From Chelydra serpentina (lineage: Eukaryota; Chordata; Testudines; Chelydridae), in the NCBI GenBank assembly GCA_037349315.1, contig JBAIAC010000042.1:7254001-7318000 (forward strand): a stretch of DNA of 64,000 nucleotides. The letters run 5' to 3'. Both the position numbers and the translations under genes were made by a program. How positions within the stretch are numbered: position 1 is the stretch's first letter; the number at the start of each line of letters is the position of its first letter. This document shows positions 34,195 through 45,725 of the stretch, in pieces. The notes below the pieces were generated by a model. The model was not told where the DNA came from, did no database searches, and saw nothing but the letters and a program-made list of their open reading frames with translations.

Positions 34195-34580
34195 ATAAAA
34201 GTTGAGTTGACTTGTGGCACCTTATAAACTAACAAATTTATTTAGGGATAAGCTTTCGTGGGCTAAAACCCACTTCATCAGATGCATGGAGTGGAAGATA
34301 CAGTAGGAAGATATCTATCTATCTATCTATCTATATACAGAGAACATGAAAAGATGGGCGTTGCCATACTAACTCTAAGAGACTAATCAGTTAAGGTGTG
34401 CAATTATTAGCAGGAGAAAACAAAACTTTTGTAGTGATAATAAGGATGGTCCATTTCAAATAGTTGACAAGAAGGTGTGAGTAACAGTAGGGGGAAACTT
34501 AGAATGGGGAAATAGTTTCCAGTTTGCGTAATCATCAGATAGTGAATGGTCTATGCCATGAGGATGGTGAGTTTCTATCC
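34195..34580. mobile_element. Penelope-like element end fragment (unit 2 copy)
   Basis: This is the counterpart of 4117-4490, starting near gacttgtggcaccttataaa and containing cccacttcatcagatgcatg. The short ATCT repeat at 34312-34333 is the expanded version of the AT repeat in unit 1. Confidence 0.75.
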
Positions 34581-35115
34581 CTCAGAGAGTTTTATCTACT
34601 CTAAAGTAACTGAATGCTCACATTATCCATATAGACTGGAATGTTCGAACGATTTGTGTGCCTAAATTCCATGGTTTTAGATAGGAATGCACAGCCCCTT
34701 TAATCCCCTTTGAAAAACTCACCTAATTTATTATTAATTACTCATTTCACAGATTCTCCATCACTGAGAACTTTCAAATCAAGATTGATTTTTTTTTCTA
34801 AAAGATCTGCTCTAGGTATAATTTTGGGGACGTTCTCTGGTCTGGGTTGTACAGGGGGTCAGGCTCGAAGGACACAATGGTCCATTCTGGCCTTTGAATC
34901 TATTAATCTAATTTGAACTCCCCCAAGAATGGGAACAAAGTGTCTCCAAAAACCTCACAAAAATTATAGTAATTTTAAATTGTTACATTTCTATGAATTA
35001 TTGAAAGAAAGTTTGAATTGTTTTAAGGGAGTAAGAGGATTCTGATCCCCTCTCCTCTTTTTTTGACCAACTCTAGTAAAAATAATTCAGGGAGATTTTA
35101 GCTGAATTAGGCCAC

Positions 35116-36349
35116 TTCTCAGAGTAACACATCTCCTCCTCTCTCGGCGAAGTAGACTACAGCTTCATACATGTCATAATATTTCCTGGGGTCAGATTCC
35201 TGTCCAGGACTCTACAACTATCAAAGATGAAACCAGTCCCTGAACAGTCCCAGTTTTGTGCTCATGGTGGGGCCAGTATGACCTGTGATGGGATATGCAA
35301 GGTTGCATATAGATATTTGGCCATCAAATTCCAGTTAGTTTTAATGAGGATTGAGTTTTTATTTGGGTATCTCAGCTTTTGTATGCCAGATCCCTTTGGT
35401 CACTTTGAAAACAGCCGAGGAGTTGAGCCAGCATTGTGGGGCCACCAATGCAGTGAATGAAGCTCCAGGTTCATATGTAAAAGGGCCCTGTGCAAAAGGG
35501 CATCCCCAGGAATTTGGGACTAAAGCTTCCAAAGTGGCAGCTATTTTTGGAGTCAAGTTTGAGACGGCTGAGGCCTTCTTGGTCTTTCAGAGTGATCGGG
35601 AGACAGAGTCTTGTGACGTGGAGCCAGACAGAGTGAGAAGTGGGCTGCAAGTCAGCAAGGATGTGCCTCCAGCTGAGCCCATGAGGCGTGCAGAGATGAT
35701 CCTGAGGCCCCTGTGTTCAGAGGCAAAACCTGCTAATGGGTTGGCTAAAACCTGCCCCACAACAGAATTGTCTGAACCTGATGAGAAAGCAAGTTGTTCA
35801 CTGTCAAGAGATGGAAACAGGACAGTAATCATGAGTGGGGACTAGTGGTTAGAAAATAGAGGGAACATGAGTCAGGACTCATGGGGTTTCTATCCCACTT
35901 TTGGTAGTGGAGTGGGGTTAGTGGTTAGAGTGAGGGGATGGGGGATCCAGGACTTCTGGGCTCTATCCCAGCTCTTGGAGGGGAGTGGGGTTAGTGGTTA
36001 GAGCAGGGGGGCTGGGAGTCTGGACTCCTGGGTTCCAGTCATTTCTGCCTTTGAGTCTCTGTGTGATCTTTTGCTGCTCTTCATGCTTCAGTGTTCCCAC
36101 CTATAAAATGGGGCTCATCAAACTCACTCCTTTTGGAATCAATGGTACCAGATTCCCAGCTCTTGTGATAGGACAGAGCTCCATTGAGGTCAGTGTGGCA
36201 ATATATGGAGAAGATCCAGTAGTGGAGAAGCCAGCGGAAGAGGCAGCCATGTCCCTGCAGCTGGGTCCATCCATTGGTGTGTAAGTTACCCCAGTGCGGG
36301 GCTCCAGTCTCATCCCTTCCCCATAATCAGGCTCCGCTGTGCTTGGCCC
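35116..36349. other. Unit 2-only segment upstream of OR4-like pseudogene
   Basis: This part has no counterpart in unit 1, where the flanks meet at about 4497, and no inverted partner. An open frame of 164 codons at 35351-35845 (+) contains a charged C-terminal half with GLAKTCPTTELSEPDEKAS and SLSRDGNRTVI. I do not recognise it securely; it has the flavour of a retrotransposon coding fragment. Bases 35880-36040 are a short array of the 75-bp repeat. It ends in the presumed 5' region of the pseudogene at 36467. Confidence 0.5.
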
Positions 36350-36466
36350 CTACAAAGTGCTGTTATACATTGAGGTGCTCATTAACGATGGCAGTTGTAA
36401 TGTCCTCTCCTTTCCCCAGCCTGTGTGTGCTACAGGGACCCACGCTATAGCACCTGCAGTGATGGG

Positions 36467-37391
36467 ATGGAGCATGGGAACCTCATGGGGTTGACAGAGT
36501 TTGTCCAGGTGGGGCTATCTCAAATCCATGAGGACCAGCTCAACCTCTTCTTCCTCTTCCTCCTCTCCTGCTCTTCCACATCATCATCCTCCCAGGCAAC
36601 TTCTTCATCATCCTCACCATGCAGGGCGGCCCCCCTGATGGGCTCTCCCATGTATTACTTCCTGGACAACCTGGTCTTCTGCTACTGCTCCATCACCAAC
36701 CCAAAGACACTGGTCAACTTCTTCTCACACTCGAAGACCATCTCATACTGGGGCTGCATGGCACAGCTCTTCTTCCTCCACTTCCTGGGGATAGCCAAGG
36801 CCATGCTTTATGACTGCTACGTGGAACATCTTCCAACCTCTGCACTACACCAAGCTCATGAAGAGAGGGATCTGCTGCACCTTCGTGGGGAATGCATGGA
36901 TGGGGGGCTTCATTCATGGCATCATCACCTTTGCTCTGTCCATCCAGCTACCCTTCTGCAGCCCCAATATCCTAGACAACTTCTTGTGTGATGTCCATCA
37001 GCTGGTGAAGCTGGCCTGTGCTAACACCTATGCTGTGGAGATTATCATGTTCCTATACATCAGGGTGGTCATCATGATGGTGTTCGTCCTCCTCTTCATC
37101 TCCTTCACTGCCTTGCTAATCTGGCTATGGAGTCACTCCCACAAGGGGAAGAGCAAAGTGGCCTCCACCTGCATCTCACACATCATTGTGGTCTTTGTGA
37201 TGAGCATCCTGGCCATCTACATCTATGACTTGCCCTTCTGGGCTGCACCCCTAGAGAAGGTAGTGGCCGTGTTCAACACCATAATCTTCCCCCTCACCAA
37301 CCCCATGATCTACACCCTGAGAAACAAGAAGATCAAAAGCTCCGTGAGGAAGGTAATCAACAGATATATATCCTGGTGGGTGAAATGTTAA
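36467..37391 (+). pseudogene. Olfactory receptor pseudogene, class II, OR4-like (copy 2)
   Basis: It is almost identical to 4613-5537, including the same double frame break before TM2, the missing residues and YDCYV at the TM3 end, and the frame change after it. It retains SPMYYFL, KVASTCISHI and NPMIYTLRNKKIK. A few substitutions differ (for example IRVV for NGVV in TM5 and DLPF for ALPF in the TM6-TM7 loop). Because every frame lesion is shared, this copy was already dead when the block duplicated. Confidence 0.9.
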
Positions 37392-37479
37392 AACACTATT
37401 CCAAAGTGAAGAGGTGTGAGTATTTGGACTTTATTTGTGTCTTTATTGTAATGTGTAGGGCCAGACTTTGGTCTCCACT

Positions 37480-38030
37480 ATGCTGGAATAACTCTGATTA
37501 AACCTGTAGTAGCTGTTGAATAACTTTATAGTATCTATGGAACAATGATGCAGTATGTATGGATGAACTCAAAGGTTTCAGTGGAGTAACTGTCTTGTAT
37601 ATATATGGTGTATCTTTACAGTACTATGGAGGTAACTCTGTAGTCATTCTGAAGGATCCATTGAGTAAATCTTTAGCATGTATGGAGTAACTTAGTACTG
37701 ATTCTCCAGTACCTGTTGTGTAACACTATATTATCTGTTGGAAGCTATGCTGTAACACTCTAGTATGTAAGAAGTAGCTCTGTGTAGTATTATGGAACAA
37801 CACTGCCAAACATCTGAAGTATATGTTAAGTAAGTCTGTTGTTTCTGTTAAGTAACTCCTTACTATCCACAGAATAAGATTAATAATTGCTGGCATTATC
37901 AGTCTTCTGTGGAGTAATTGTCTAATGTTCATGGAATAGCTCTGTAGTACTATAGATTAATACTGGAATAATTTTGTAGTATCTGTTGAATAATTCCACA
38001 GCATCTATTGAATAACTTAAATTATTCAGA
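37480..38030. repeat. Degenerate minisatellite (unit 2 copy)
   Basis: This is the direct copy of 5625-6170, with the same motif order and only point differences, which suggests no array expansion or contraction since duplication. Confidence 0.75.
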
Positions 38031-41000
38031 AAAGAGTTGCAGGTTTTGATTGTAAAACTATAGGTGGAGATTTTAACCTAGGGACTGGGATGTCCAATTC
38101 CCATTAAAACTAATTGGAATTTTGGTGACCAAATATTTATAGGCATCTTTGAAAATCCCATCACTGACATGTTGGCCCCACCATGACCACAAAATAGCCT
38201 ATACTGCTAAGAGACAGGTAGAGATGTGTTACACTGAGGTGTTGCCTTGTTCAGCTAAAATCTCCCAGAATTAATTTTAATAGATCTGGTCAAAAAATGG
38301 GGGAGAGGATCAGAATCCTCTTACTCCCTTCAAATAATTCAAACTTTCTTTAAATATTTCATAGATATTTTGTGAGTTTGTGGAGAAACTTTGTTCCCAT
38401 TTTTGGTGGAGTTCAAATTAGATTAATAGATTCCAAGGCCAGAAGGGACCATAGTATAACACAGCCCAGAGAACATTCCAAAAATAATACCTAGAGCACA
38501 TCCTTTAGAAAAATATCCAATCTTGATTTGAAAGGCACGCAAATCCAGTAGGTTCCTTTGAACATTCCAGCCGATCTGGATAATGTGAGGGGTAGAAACT
38601 CACGTTTCTCACATCATAGACCATTCTCTAGCTGATGATGATGAGACGCCGCTATGGGTAGCTTATTCGAGAATTGTCCTCTATAGGGTGTCTTAGACTT
38701 TTCTCTGAATCAGATGGTAGTGGCCACTGTCAGGGACAGAATACTGGACTGGGTGGTCCAAATGTCTGACCCAGTTAGACAGTTTCTATGACAAGCAGAT
38801 TCTGTCAAATACAATTGCAATGAATGTTGCACCCACATCAACTCAAATTCACTTAATTTAGTTTTAATTTCTCATTATTAAAGCTGGTCAAAAATGAAAA
38901 TGTGAAATGTCATTGTTTTGTATTCATAGAAACATCCCATTATATTTATTTTTGATTGGGGTGGGCAAAAAAATGAAACTGGAGTCTGAAAAGTGTTTGG
39001 TTTTCAATAACCTTCTCTACTAAAAATGCCACTTTAGGGTAAATATTTTCTAGTTTTGGGAAAAGATTTCTGATATTGAAAGCTTTTCCCAAAAAACATG
39101 AAAAAATATACAAAAAAGTTTTCCATCTCCAGGTTTTCGTAAAAACAAAAAGAAAAACAGCTTCCCCACACCGACAAACAAAAACTCATAGAAAAATGAA
39201 TTTTTCCACACCAACATTATTTTCATTGACAAGCAAATTTTCATCAAAAAGCTGTTTTGACAGGAAGATATTTTTGAGCATCTCAACTCATTATGAATTA
39301 TATTCTAAATTGTAACTATTATACCCCTTGGACAGATGATAAACTGATGAATGGAGTGGTGAAGTGACTGAACAAAGCCAGAGGAATAGTTGGGATCAGA
39401 TCTCAGGACACCTTGGCCCTTAGCCTTTTAATAATTAATTAGTTAATTAATTAATTGTATGATATTTGAACCTGGTATGAGAGGCCACATATATTAGGTC
39501 AGAGAAACTCTCCTCCCCATGGAGCTTACAACAGAAAGGAAAGTCAAAGGGTGGGAGGGGAAAGACAGCCCCAGGGAATGAATTTCTCAAGGTAACACAG
39601 CAGGCCAGCGGCTGAGCTAGGAATTGATGCCAGATATCTGGAGTACAGTCCTGTGTGCCCCCAGTGTTTGCCTCACAACCTTTCCTCTAGACCCAGCTGC
39701 CTCATTGTAATTGTGATTATTTTCGTTTATGGAAACTCTTCAGGGAAGTAGAGGGCAAGATAAAATAATTGTTGCCTCTGGGCTGTTGAGGGTGCCAGGG
39801 AGTGAGTCTCACAAGCCCTTAGAAAACAGACATGGATAAATCGCCTTCCCACAGCATCAATGTTTTTGACACACAGTTCATCTGTAAACAGCACAGATTT
39901 CAGTGTATTTCCAGTAGCTCAGCCTCAGTGTGATGGGGGAACAGCCTCTCATAATACAGTGATGGGACATTAGATAGAGAGGTTGATCGATAGAGCTTGG
40001 GGCTAAAGAGAGAGGGGTAACCAATTGCAGCTGGAGAAGAAAAGACATCTCAGTCTGGGAGGATTCCACACAGACCGGCACCATAAGTTGTTCTTGCAGT
40101 GAAATATATTTGGGAGTAACAGAGTGGCACTTTAAGGATGAAATTGTAAGTAAAAATTGATATTTTTTTCAGAGTTTCACTCTTACCTCAATTTGGGCAT
40201 GGGAAACTGAGGTAGTCCAAAGCAGTTACCTTAGGAAAGAGAGGGCAGAATATCCGTGCCTCAGTTTCTTTCTATTGGGAGTTGGGGGGTGGGATTGATC
40301 AAATTGACACACATTTTTTTTTTAGAATGGATTGAGGAGTTTACATTTTGTAATTGTGACAAACACTATCAGTTCATTGTTAATTTTCTCTCTGTATTCA
40401 TTCGTTTGTTGTTAGTTTGTGTTAGTTCTGTGTTTCTCTCTCACTCTCAGTATCTATGTTTTTCTTACTTGTGTCTCACTGTTAGTTTGTTGTTACATCT
40501 CTCTCTGTCTCTCTCTGTCTCTCAGTTTGTGTCTAGTTCTCACTTTCTTTCTTTATCTGTATGTTTATTGTTACTTCTGTCTATTAGATTGCTGCAAGGA
40601 GCGTTGAGTCTAGTGGGTTAGAGTAATGGGAACTAGGAGCCAGGACTCCTGGGTTCTATACCCAGCTCTAGAAAGGGAGTGGGGTCTAGTGGGTAAGAGT
40701 AGGGGGGACTGAGAGTGTGACTCTGGGAGGAAGTTCAGTCCAGTGTGTAGAGGAGAGGAGCCAGAACCGGGCGGGGATCTATTTCTGTCTCTCACCACAA
40801 GGACTGTGGGACAAGCACCCAGGGTCATAACTTGAAGCTGAGTGGTTAGGGCACTCGGCTGGCCTGTGACAGACTGAGGTTCAATTCCTCCCTCTGACTG
40901 ATGATGAGAAAGGTTTTGAATTCCCACTTTACAGGAGATGCCTGAGGCGTTAGGCTATGGGCTGCTCTGAAATGAGACTGTCTCAGTCTCTCCTGTTGAA

Positions 41001-41990
41001 GCTGCTCCACTTTGTATCAAGAATTAAAGAGTCATTGGAACAGGGACTTGAATTTGGCTCTTCCAGACACCATGTGAGTGTCCCAAATACCATGTTGGAT
41101 GGTAATGGAGAATCACTGGGACAGAGGCTGCGATGCAGTCTGATGAAGTCCTTAGAGGAAGGGACTGGAAGTCGTGACACCTCACTTCTGTTCACAGCTC
41201 TGGGAGGGAGTTGAATCCAGAGGGTAGATTCAGAACTCCTGGCCTGTATGTCCAGCTCCGGGAGGGATGTTGGATTTACTGGGTTAGAGCAGGGGGCGAA
41301 CTGGGAGTCAGGACTCCTGGGTTCTCTTCCAAGCTCTAGCAGGGAGTTGAGTTGACTGGTTAGAGAAGCAGGAGGGGAGCCAAAATTTTCTGTCTCTCAC
41401 AGCGAACATGGAACCCTGGCTAAAACATGGGGTGGGGCATCAGGACTCCTGGGCTGTGTTTCTGACTTGAGTTCACTGTGTAATAGTGGCTGGGTTCGGT
41501 CACCTCCATACGAGATGTTGCTCCCGTTAAGAGCACTATAAATGGGGAGTAATTCCATGGCATGCAGTGAAATTACCTCACATTCGCAGCAGTGCCCCTG
41601 AAAGCAGAATCTGTCCAGCCAGGCCCTCGATTCCCCTCAGTAAACCGAGGATAGTAACATTTATACACCATTATCCAGAGCATGCCCACCTCTGGGTGAC
41701 AGAGCTATATAAACACCTGAAAAGCAATTGTTCCTAATTCTCTTCTCCATCACCCTGGTATAAATTAGGACTAACTGCACTGGACTCCATTGATCTGATT
41801 CTACTTTCTCTCACCTCCATGTAAATTAGGAGTAACTCCATTGGAATCAGAGGGAATGTTTTCCCTGTCCTCATTCCCATATTACACCAATCTTTACAAG
41901 TTAAGGGTCAGACTCAAGGAAATTAAGGTGATTTTCACGAAAGGAGAGTTATTTAACTGATCTAATCCTGGCCCTTGCTCTTGGCCCTCT
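38031..41990. other. Right inverted arm and OR14 upstream region (unit 2)
   Basis: No gene is seen. It is the direct match of 6175-10230. It includes the LINE-type tail at 38430-38560, the AT-rich part at 38880-39320, the CT-rich tract at 40380-40600 and the 75-bp repeat at 40610-41390. The CT tract is shorter than in unit 1. Confidence 0.8.
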
Positions 41991-41996
41991 CTCCAC

Positions 41997-41998
41997 AG
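41997..41998 (+). promoter_or_regulatory. 3' splice acceptor upstream of OR14 (unit 2)
   Basis: The run ctctctccacag ends here, 27 nt before the ATG at 42026, exactly as in the unit 1 gene. The leader again contains a two-codon upstream ORF (atgtcctga). Confidence 0.8.
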
Positions 41999-42025
41999 CT
42001 ATTACACAATGTCCTGAGAAAGAAA

Positions 42026-42946
42026 ATGTCCAACCAAACCACAGTGACTGCGTTCCTTCTCCTGGGATTCTCTGAAGTTCGGGAGCTGCAGATTTTGCAC
42101 TTTGCGGCGTTTCTAGTGATTTACCTGGCAGCCATGGTGGGTAATCTTCTTATCTTCATGGTCATAGCCTTCGACCACCACCTTCACACCCCCATGTACT
42201 TCTTCCTGATGAATCTGTCTGTTCTAGACCTTGGCTCCATCTCTGTCATCGTCCCGAAATCAATGGCCAACTCCCTCATGAACACCAACTCCATTTCCTA
42301 TGCTGGATGTGTTGCCCAAGTCTTTTTCCTCCTTTTCTTGTTGGGAGCAGATTTTTCCCTTCTCACCGTCATGGCGTACGACAGATATGTCGCCATCTGC
42401 CAACCTCTGCAGTATGAGACAATGATGAACAGCAGAGTTTGTGTCCAAATTGCAGCCGGTGTCTGGATCATTGCGATTCTCTACTCTGTACTACACACTG
42501 GGAACACATTTGCATTGACCTTCTGTAATGGCAACATGGTGGATCAGTTCTTCTGTGAAATCCCCCAGCTACTGAAGCTCACCTGTTCTGACTCATATCT
42601 GCGTGAAGTTGGGGTTCTTTCCTTTAGTGGGTGTTTAGTCTTAGGCTGTTTTGTTTTTATCATTGCGTCGTATGTTCAGATCTTCAAATCAGTGCTCAGG
42701 ATCCGCTCTAAACAGGGCCGGCATAAAGCATTCTCCACCTGCCTTCCTCACCTCACTGTGGTCTCCTTGTTTGTTTGCACTGCCATCTTTGCCTACCTGA
42801 AACCCGTCTCCAGCTGCCCATCAAATCTGAATCTTGTGTTTGCTGTTCTTTATTCCGTATTGCCACCAATCATGAATCCAATTATATACAGCATGAGGAA
42901 CAAGGAGATGAAAGCTGCCCTGAGGAGACTGACTGGGTGTAGGTAA
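42026..42946 (+). CDS. Olfactory receptor, class II, OR14-like (duplicate of 10267-11187)
   Basis: This 306-residue intact odorant receptor has an MSNQTT start with a glycosylation sequon, GNLLIF, HTPMYFFLMNLS, MAYDRYVAICQPLQY, KAFSTCLPHL and PIIYSMRNKE. It is the tandem duplicate of the gene at 10267. About 24 residues differ by eye count, many in or beside transmembrane segments (for example VADF to GADF in TM3, IIGILY to IIAILY in TM4, LVCFLF to LGCFVF in TM5) and RIPSEQ to RIRSKQ in the third inner loop. An in-frame upstream ATG exists but lies before the splice acceptor. Expression and ligand are unknown. Confidence 0.93.
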   Translation: MSNQTTVTAFLLLGFSEVRELQILHFAAFLVIYLAAMVGNLLIFMVIAFDHHLHTPMYFFLMNLSVLDLGSISVIVPKSMANSLMNTNSISYAGCVAQVFFLLFLLGADFSLLTVMAYDRYVAICQPLQYETMMNSRVCVQIAAGVWIIAILYSVLHTGNTFALTFCNGNMVDQFFCEIPQLLKLTCSDSYLREVGVLSFSGCLVLGCFVFIIASYVQIFKSVLRIRSKQGRHKAFSTCLPHLTVVSLFVCTAIFAYLKPVSSCPSNLNLVFAVLYSVLPPIMNPIIYSMRNKEMKAALRRLTGCR

Positions 42947-45275
42947 TTCACCAAGAATTAATTTTCTGTTTTTCTCTAATTAAAGTTTGCTTACGTAGTA
43001 TCTGTTCATTATTGTCAATTATTTCCATGACCACACAGCATGGACACAAACAGGTCTGATTCTGATCTCAGTTGCACCAATGCAAATCCAGAATAATTTG
43101 GCTGATGTCACTGCTGCTGGGGTGATTTACACCAGTAGAAAATCTGGTCCAGGTGTGGAGTAAATGGGTGGAAATTGTGTGTGAAAGAGGAATTAGACTC
43201 TCATTCTGTGTCAAAACAATACCTGTTACACTGCTTGGCCACTTGCACCCATTCCATGGCCACTGAAAACCATGATGGGTGTTGTCTTGCTTACCTGTGT
43301 GTAGAAATCAGGAGTGGCTTCATTGGAACCAAAGGAGTCAGACTGATGTAAGACTGGGGTAGATCCTCCACATATCCGTGTAGTTCCATTGACTTTGATG
43401 GGCTAAAGCAATTTGCAGCAACTGTGGATCTGGCCTACTGCCTCCAATGGAGCTGTATATCCATTGCCACCAGCTGGGGACTGGGCCCATTCTCTTATAA
43501 TCCACCATTCATGGCTTAACCACTAGACGGGTCAGTGGAGACATGACTCAGCTGAGATATCAGCAGAAATATGGGTATGTTTTTCAAAGTGGAGGACTAT
43601 TTTTCCAGGAATTAAAATGGGATTTTCTAAGAGCCTGGCACCTGATTCCCCTTGGCTTTCAGTCCCTCCCAGCTCTGCATTTATGTGATTCTAGGATCTC
43701 TGGTGGATATAGAAGATTATGAGTAAATAGACCCACAGCTGCTTACCAGGGTATCATTGCCCAGTATAGACACCTGCACTTCATCACCTAAGGCCCAGTT
43801 TTCAAAGGTGTATTGGTGCCTGGTAGGTTTTTCTAAATCTTTTTGGTGTCCAAAACTTATTAATTTCAATGGGAGTTAGCTGCCCAGTTGCTTTTTAAAA
43901 ACCTCTAGGTGCCTAAATACCCCCTTGGGCCTGGATTCATAAAGAAACCCAGGCATGGTGACACACAGTGCAGCAACACCTAACTTTTAGGCACCTAGAA
44001 AATCACTGGGACAACAATAGGGTCACACGCAGCCTTAGTCATCCCCCCAGGCTCCCTATTTGAGAGATAGGGAGAGATAGACACCTAAGATTCGGAGCCA
44101 CAAAAGCCAGCATGCTAGGAGGGGAGGCCACTGAGCTAGCTGATGGGAGATGTCGAGGAGAGGAGTGTTTGCTATCTCAGAGAAACAAACCTAAATCCAG
44201 TCAGGGAGGCCTCGTCTCTGCTAGAGGACCACAAACCAGGGGAAGATAGGTGCATGCTCGGTCCGGGGCCTGATCTGGTGATACCCGATACTTGATGACA
44301 TCGAATGGGCAGTCCCATCTAATCAAACATACCTCGCCCTCCCAAACGCCCACCCACCAAAAACATCTGGAACAAAGAAACAAATCAACCAACCAACAAA
44401 ATACAGTACATCTTCGCTGTAACGGACACCTGGGGATCCAAGCCATTTGTTCATTCATATCAGGGGTTCATTATAGGAAAAGAGCCCTACTGCCACGGCT
44501 AATACCTTGAGCCCCATGGCCATGGCGGACGCTGATAGGTCTTCTGTCCCTGGGTCAGTAGTGGGGGCTGAGAGCTCCTCCGGCGTCGGGGCCATGGTGG
44601 GGGCAGAATTTTACTTCCCACCCTGAAAAAAGGAGAAGAGACAGAGAACCCATGAAGTCCACTAGTGACTTTGATACGGTAACTGATTTTATGCGGAAAG
44701 GGCTCTGATACCTGGTGATGGGTGGCATTTCAAAAGCCTCAGGCTGGTTGATGGATCAATTGATAGAGGGGTCTGTATGGGGATGGACAGATAGAGCGTG
44801 ATAAGTTCATGGAGGATATGTTCATCAATGGCTCTTAACCAAGAGGGTCAGGGATTCATCCCCATGCTTTGGGTGTCCCTAAGCCTCTTATTGCCAGATG
44901 CTGGGATTGGACAACACCGGATGTGTCACTCAATAATTGCCCTGTTCTGTTCATTCTCTCTCAAGCATCTGACATTGGTCACAGTGTGAAGACAGGATAA
45001 TGGGCTAGTTAGACCATTAGTAAGAGCCACGATGGCCATTTGTATGTTCTTAGATAGACAGATAGATAGATTTTGATCTTATTTATATAGGAGTAAATGT
45101 ATATTAACTCCATTGACCTGAGTGGAGATTTTCTAAATATTTACTAGTGTAAATCCCTCAGTGTGCATAAATGGATTGCATGTTATGTTCTCATGGAAAC
45201 AATAATGTCAACAGTTGATTATATTCATAAAGAAACACTGAATAAGACGACGGTCATGGGAGAAAGATGGCCATT
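42947..45275. other. 3' flank of OR14 and flank of OR14 pseudogene, non-coding
   Basis: No gene is seen. It matches 11188-14595 except that the CR1 fragment is absent at about 44726. The short ORFs are not conserved in frame with unit 1. Confidence 0.75.
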
Positions 45276-45725
45276 TTATTTATTGGAGAATAGCCTTAAC
45301 CCAATCATTTTCCACAGGGCAGCATTGATACCCTTGTTCCTTAGGCTATAAATGATCGGACTCATCATGTGATGCACCACGGAATAAAAAACAGTCACCA
45401 TGAGATCCAGACCGGAGCTTGAACTGGAGGTGAGTTTTAATATAGGCAAAACGAGCAGTGCAAACAAATACGGAGATCACAATGAGGTTAGGGATGAACG
45501 TGGAGAAGGCTTTATGCCAGCCCTGCTCAGAGGGGATTCTCAGGACTATTTTGAAGATCAGAACATAGCACAGATTTATAAAAACAAAGCAGCCTAAGGC
45601 AAACTATATGCTAAAGGCAATAGCCCCAGTTTCATAGAATCATAGAATCATAGAATCTCAGGGTTGGAAGGGACCTCAGGAGGTCATCTAGTCCAACCCC
45701 CTGCTCAAAGCAGGACCAACCCCAA

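Larger units (their letters stand above)
28946..35115. repeat. Left arm of inverted repeat (unit 2)
   Basis: This arm, read in reverse, matches 38230-41710. Bases 28980-29400 are the inverse of 9500-9900 and 41270-41700. Bases 34840-35110 are the inverse of 38280-38450. It is more complete than the unit 1 arm, which lost its inner part. It contains CR1, LTR and Penelope insertions listed separately; otherwise no gene is seen. Confidence 0.85.

Noticed and set aside
36425..36991. 188-aa intact protein at the start of the OR4-like locus
   Set aside because: It mixes two wrong-frame stretches between frame breaks; the receptor reading requires frame changes, so it is a pseudogene.
45276..45467. 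Separate small OR gene
   Set aside because: It is only the 3' end of the pseudogene split by CR1; the 5' remainder lies at 50462-50650.
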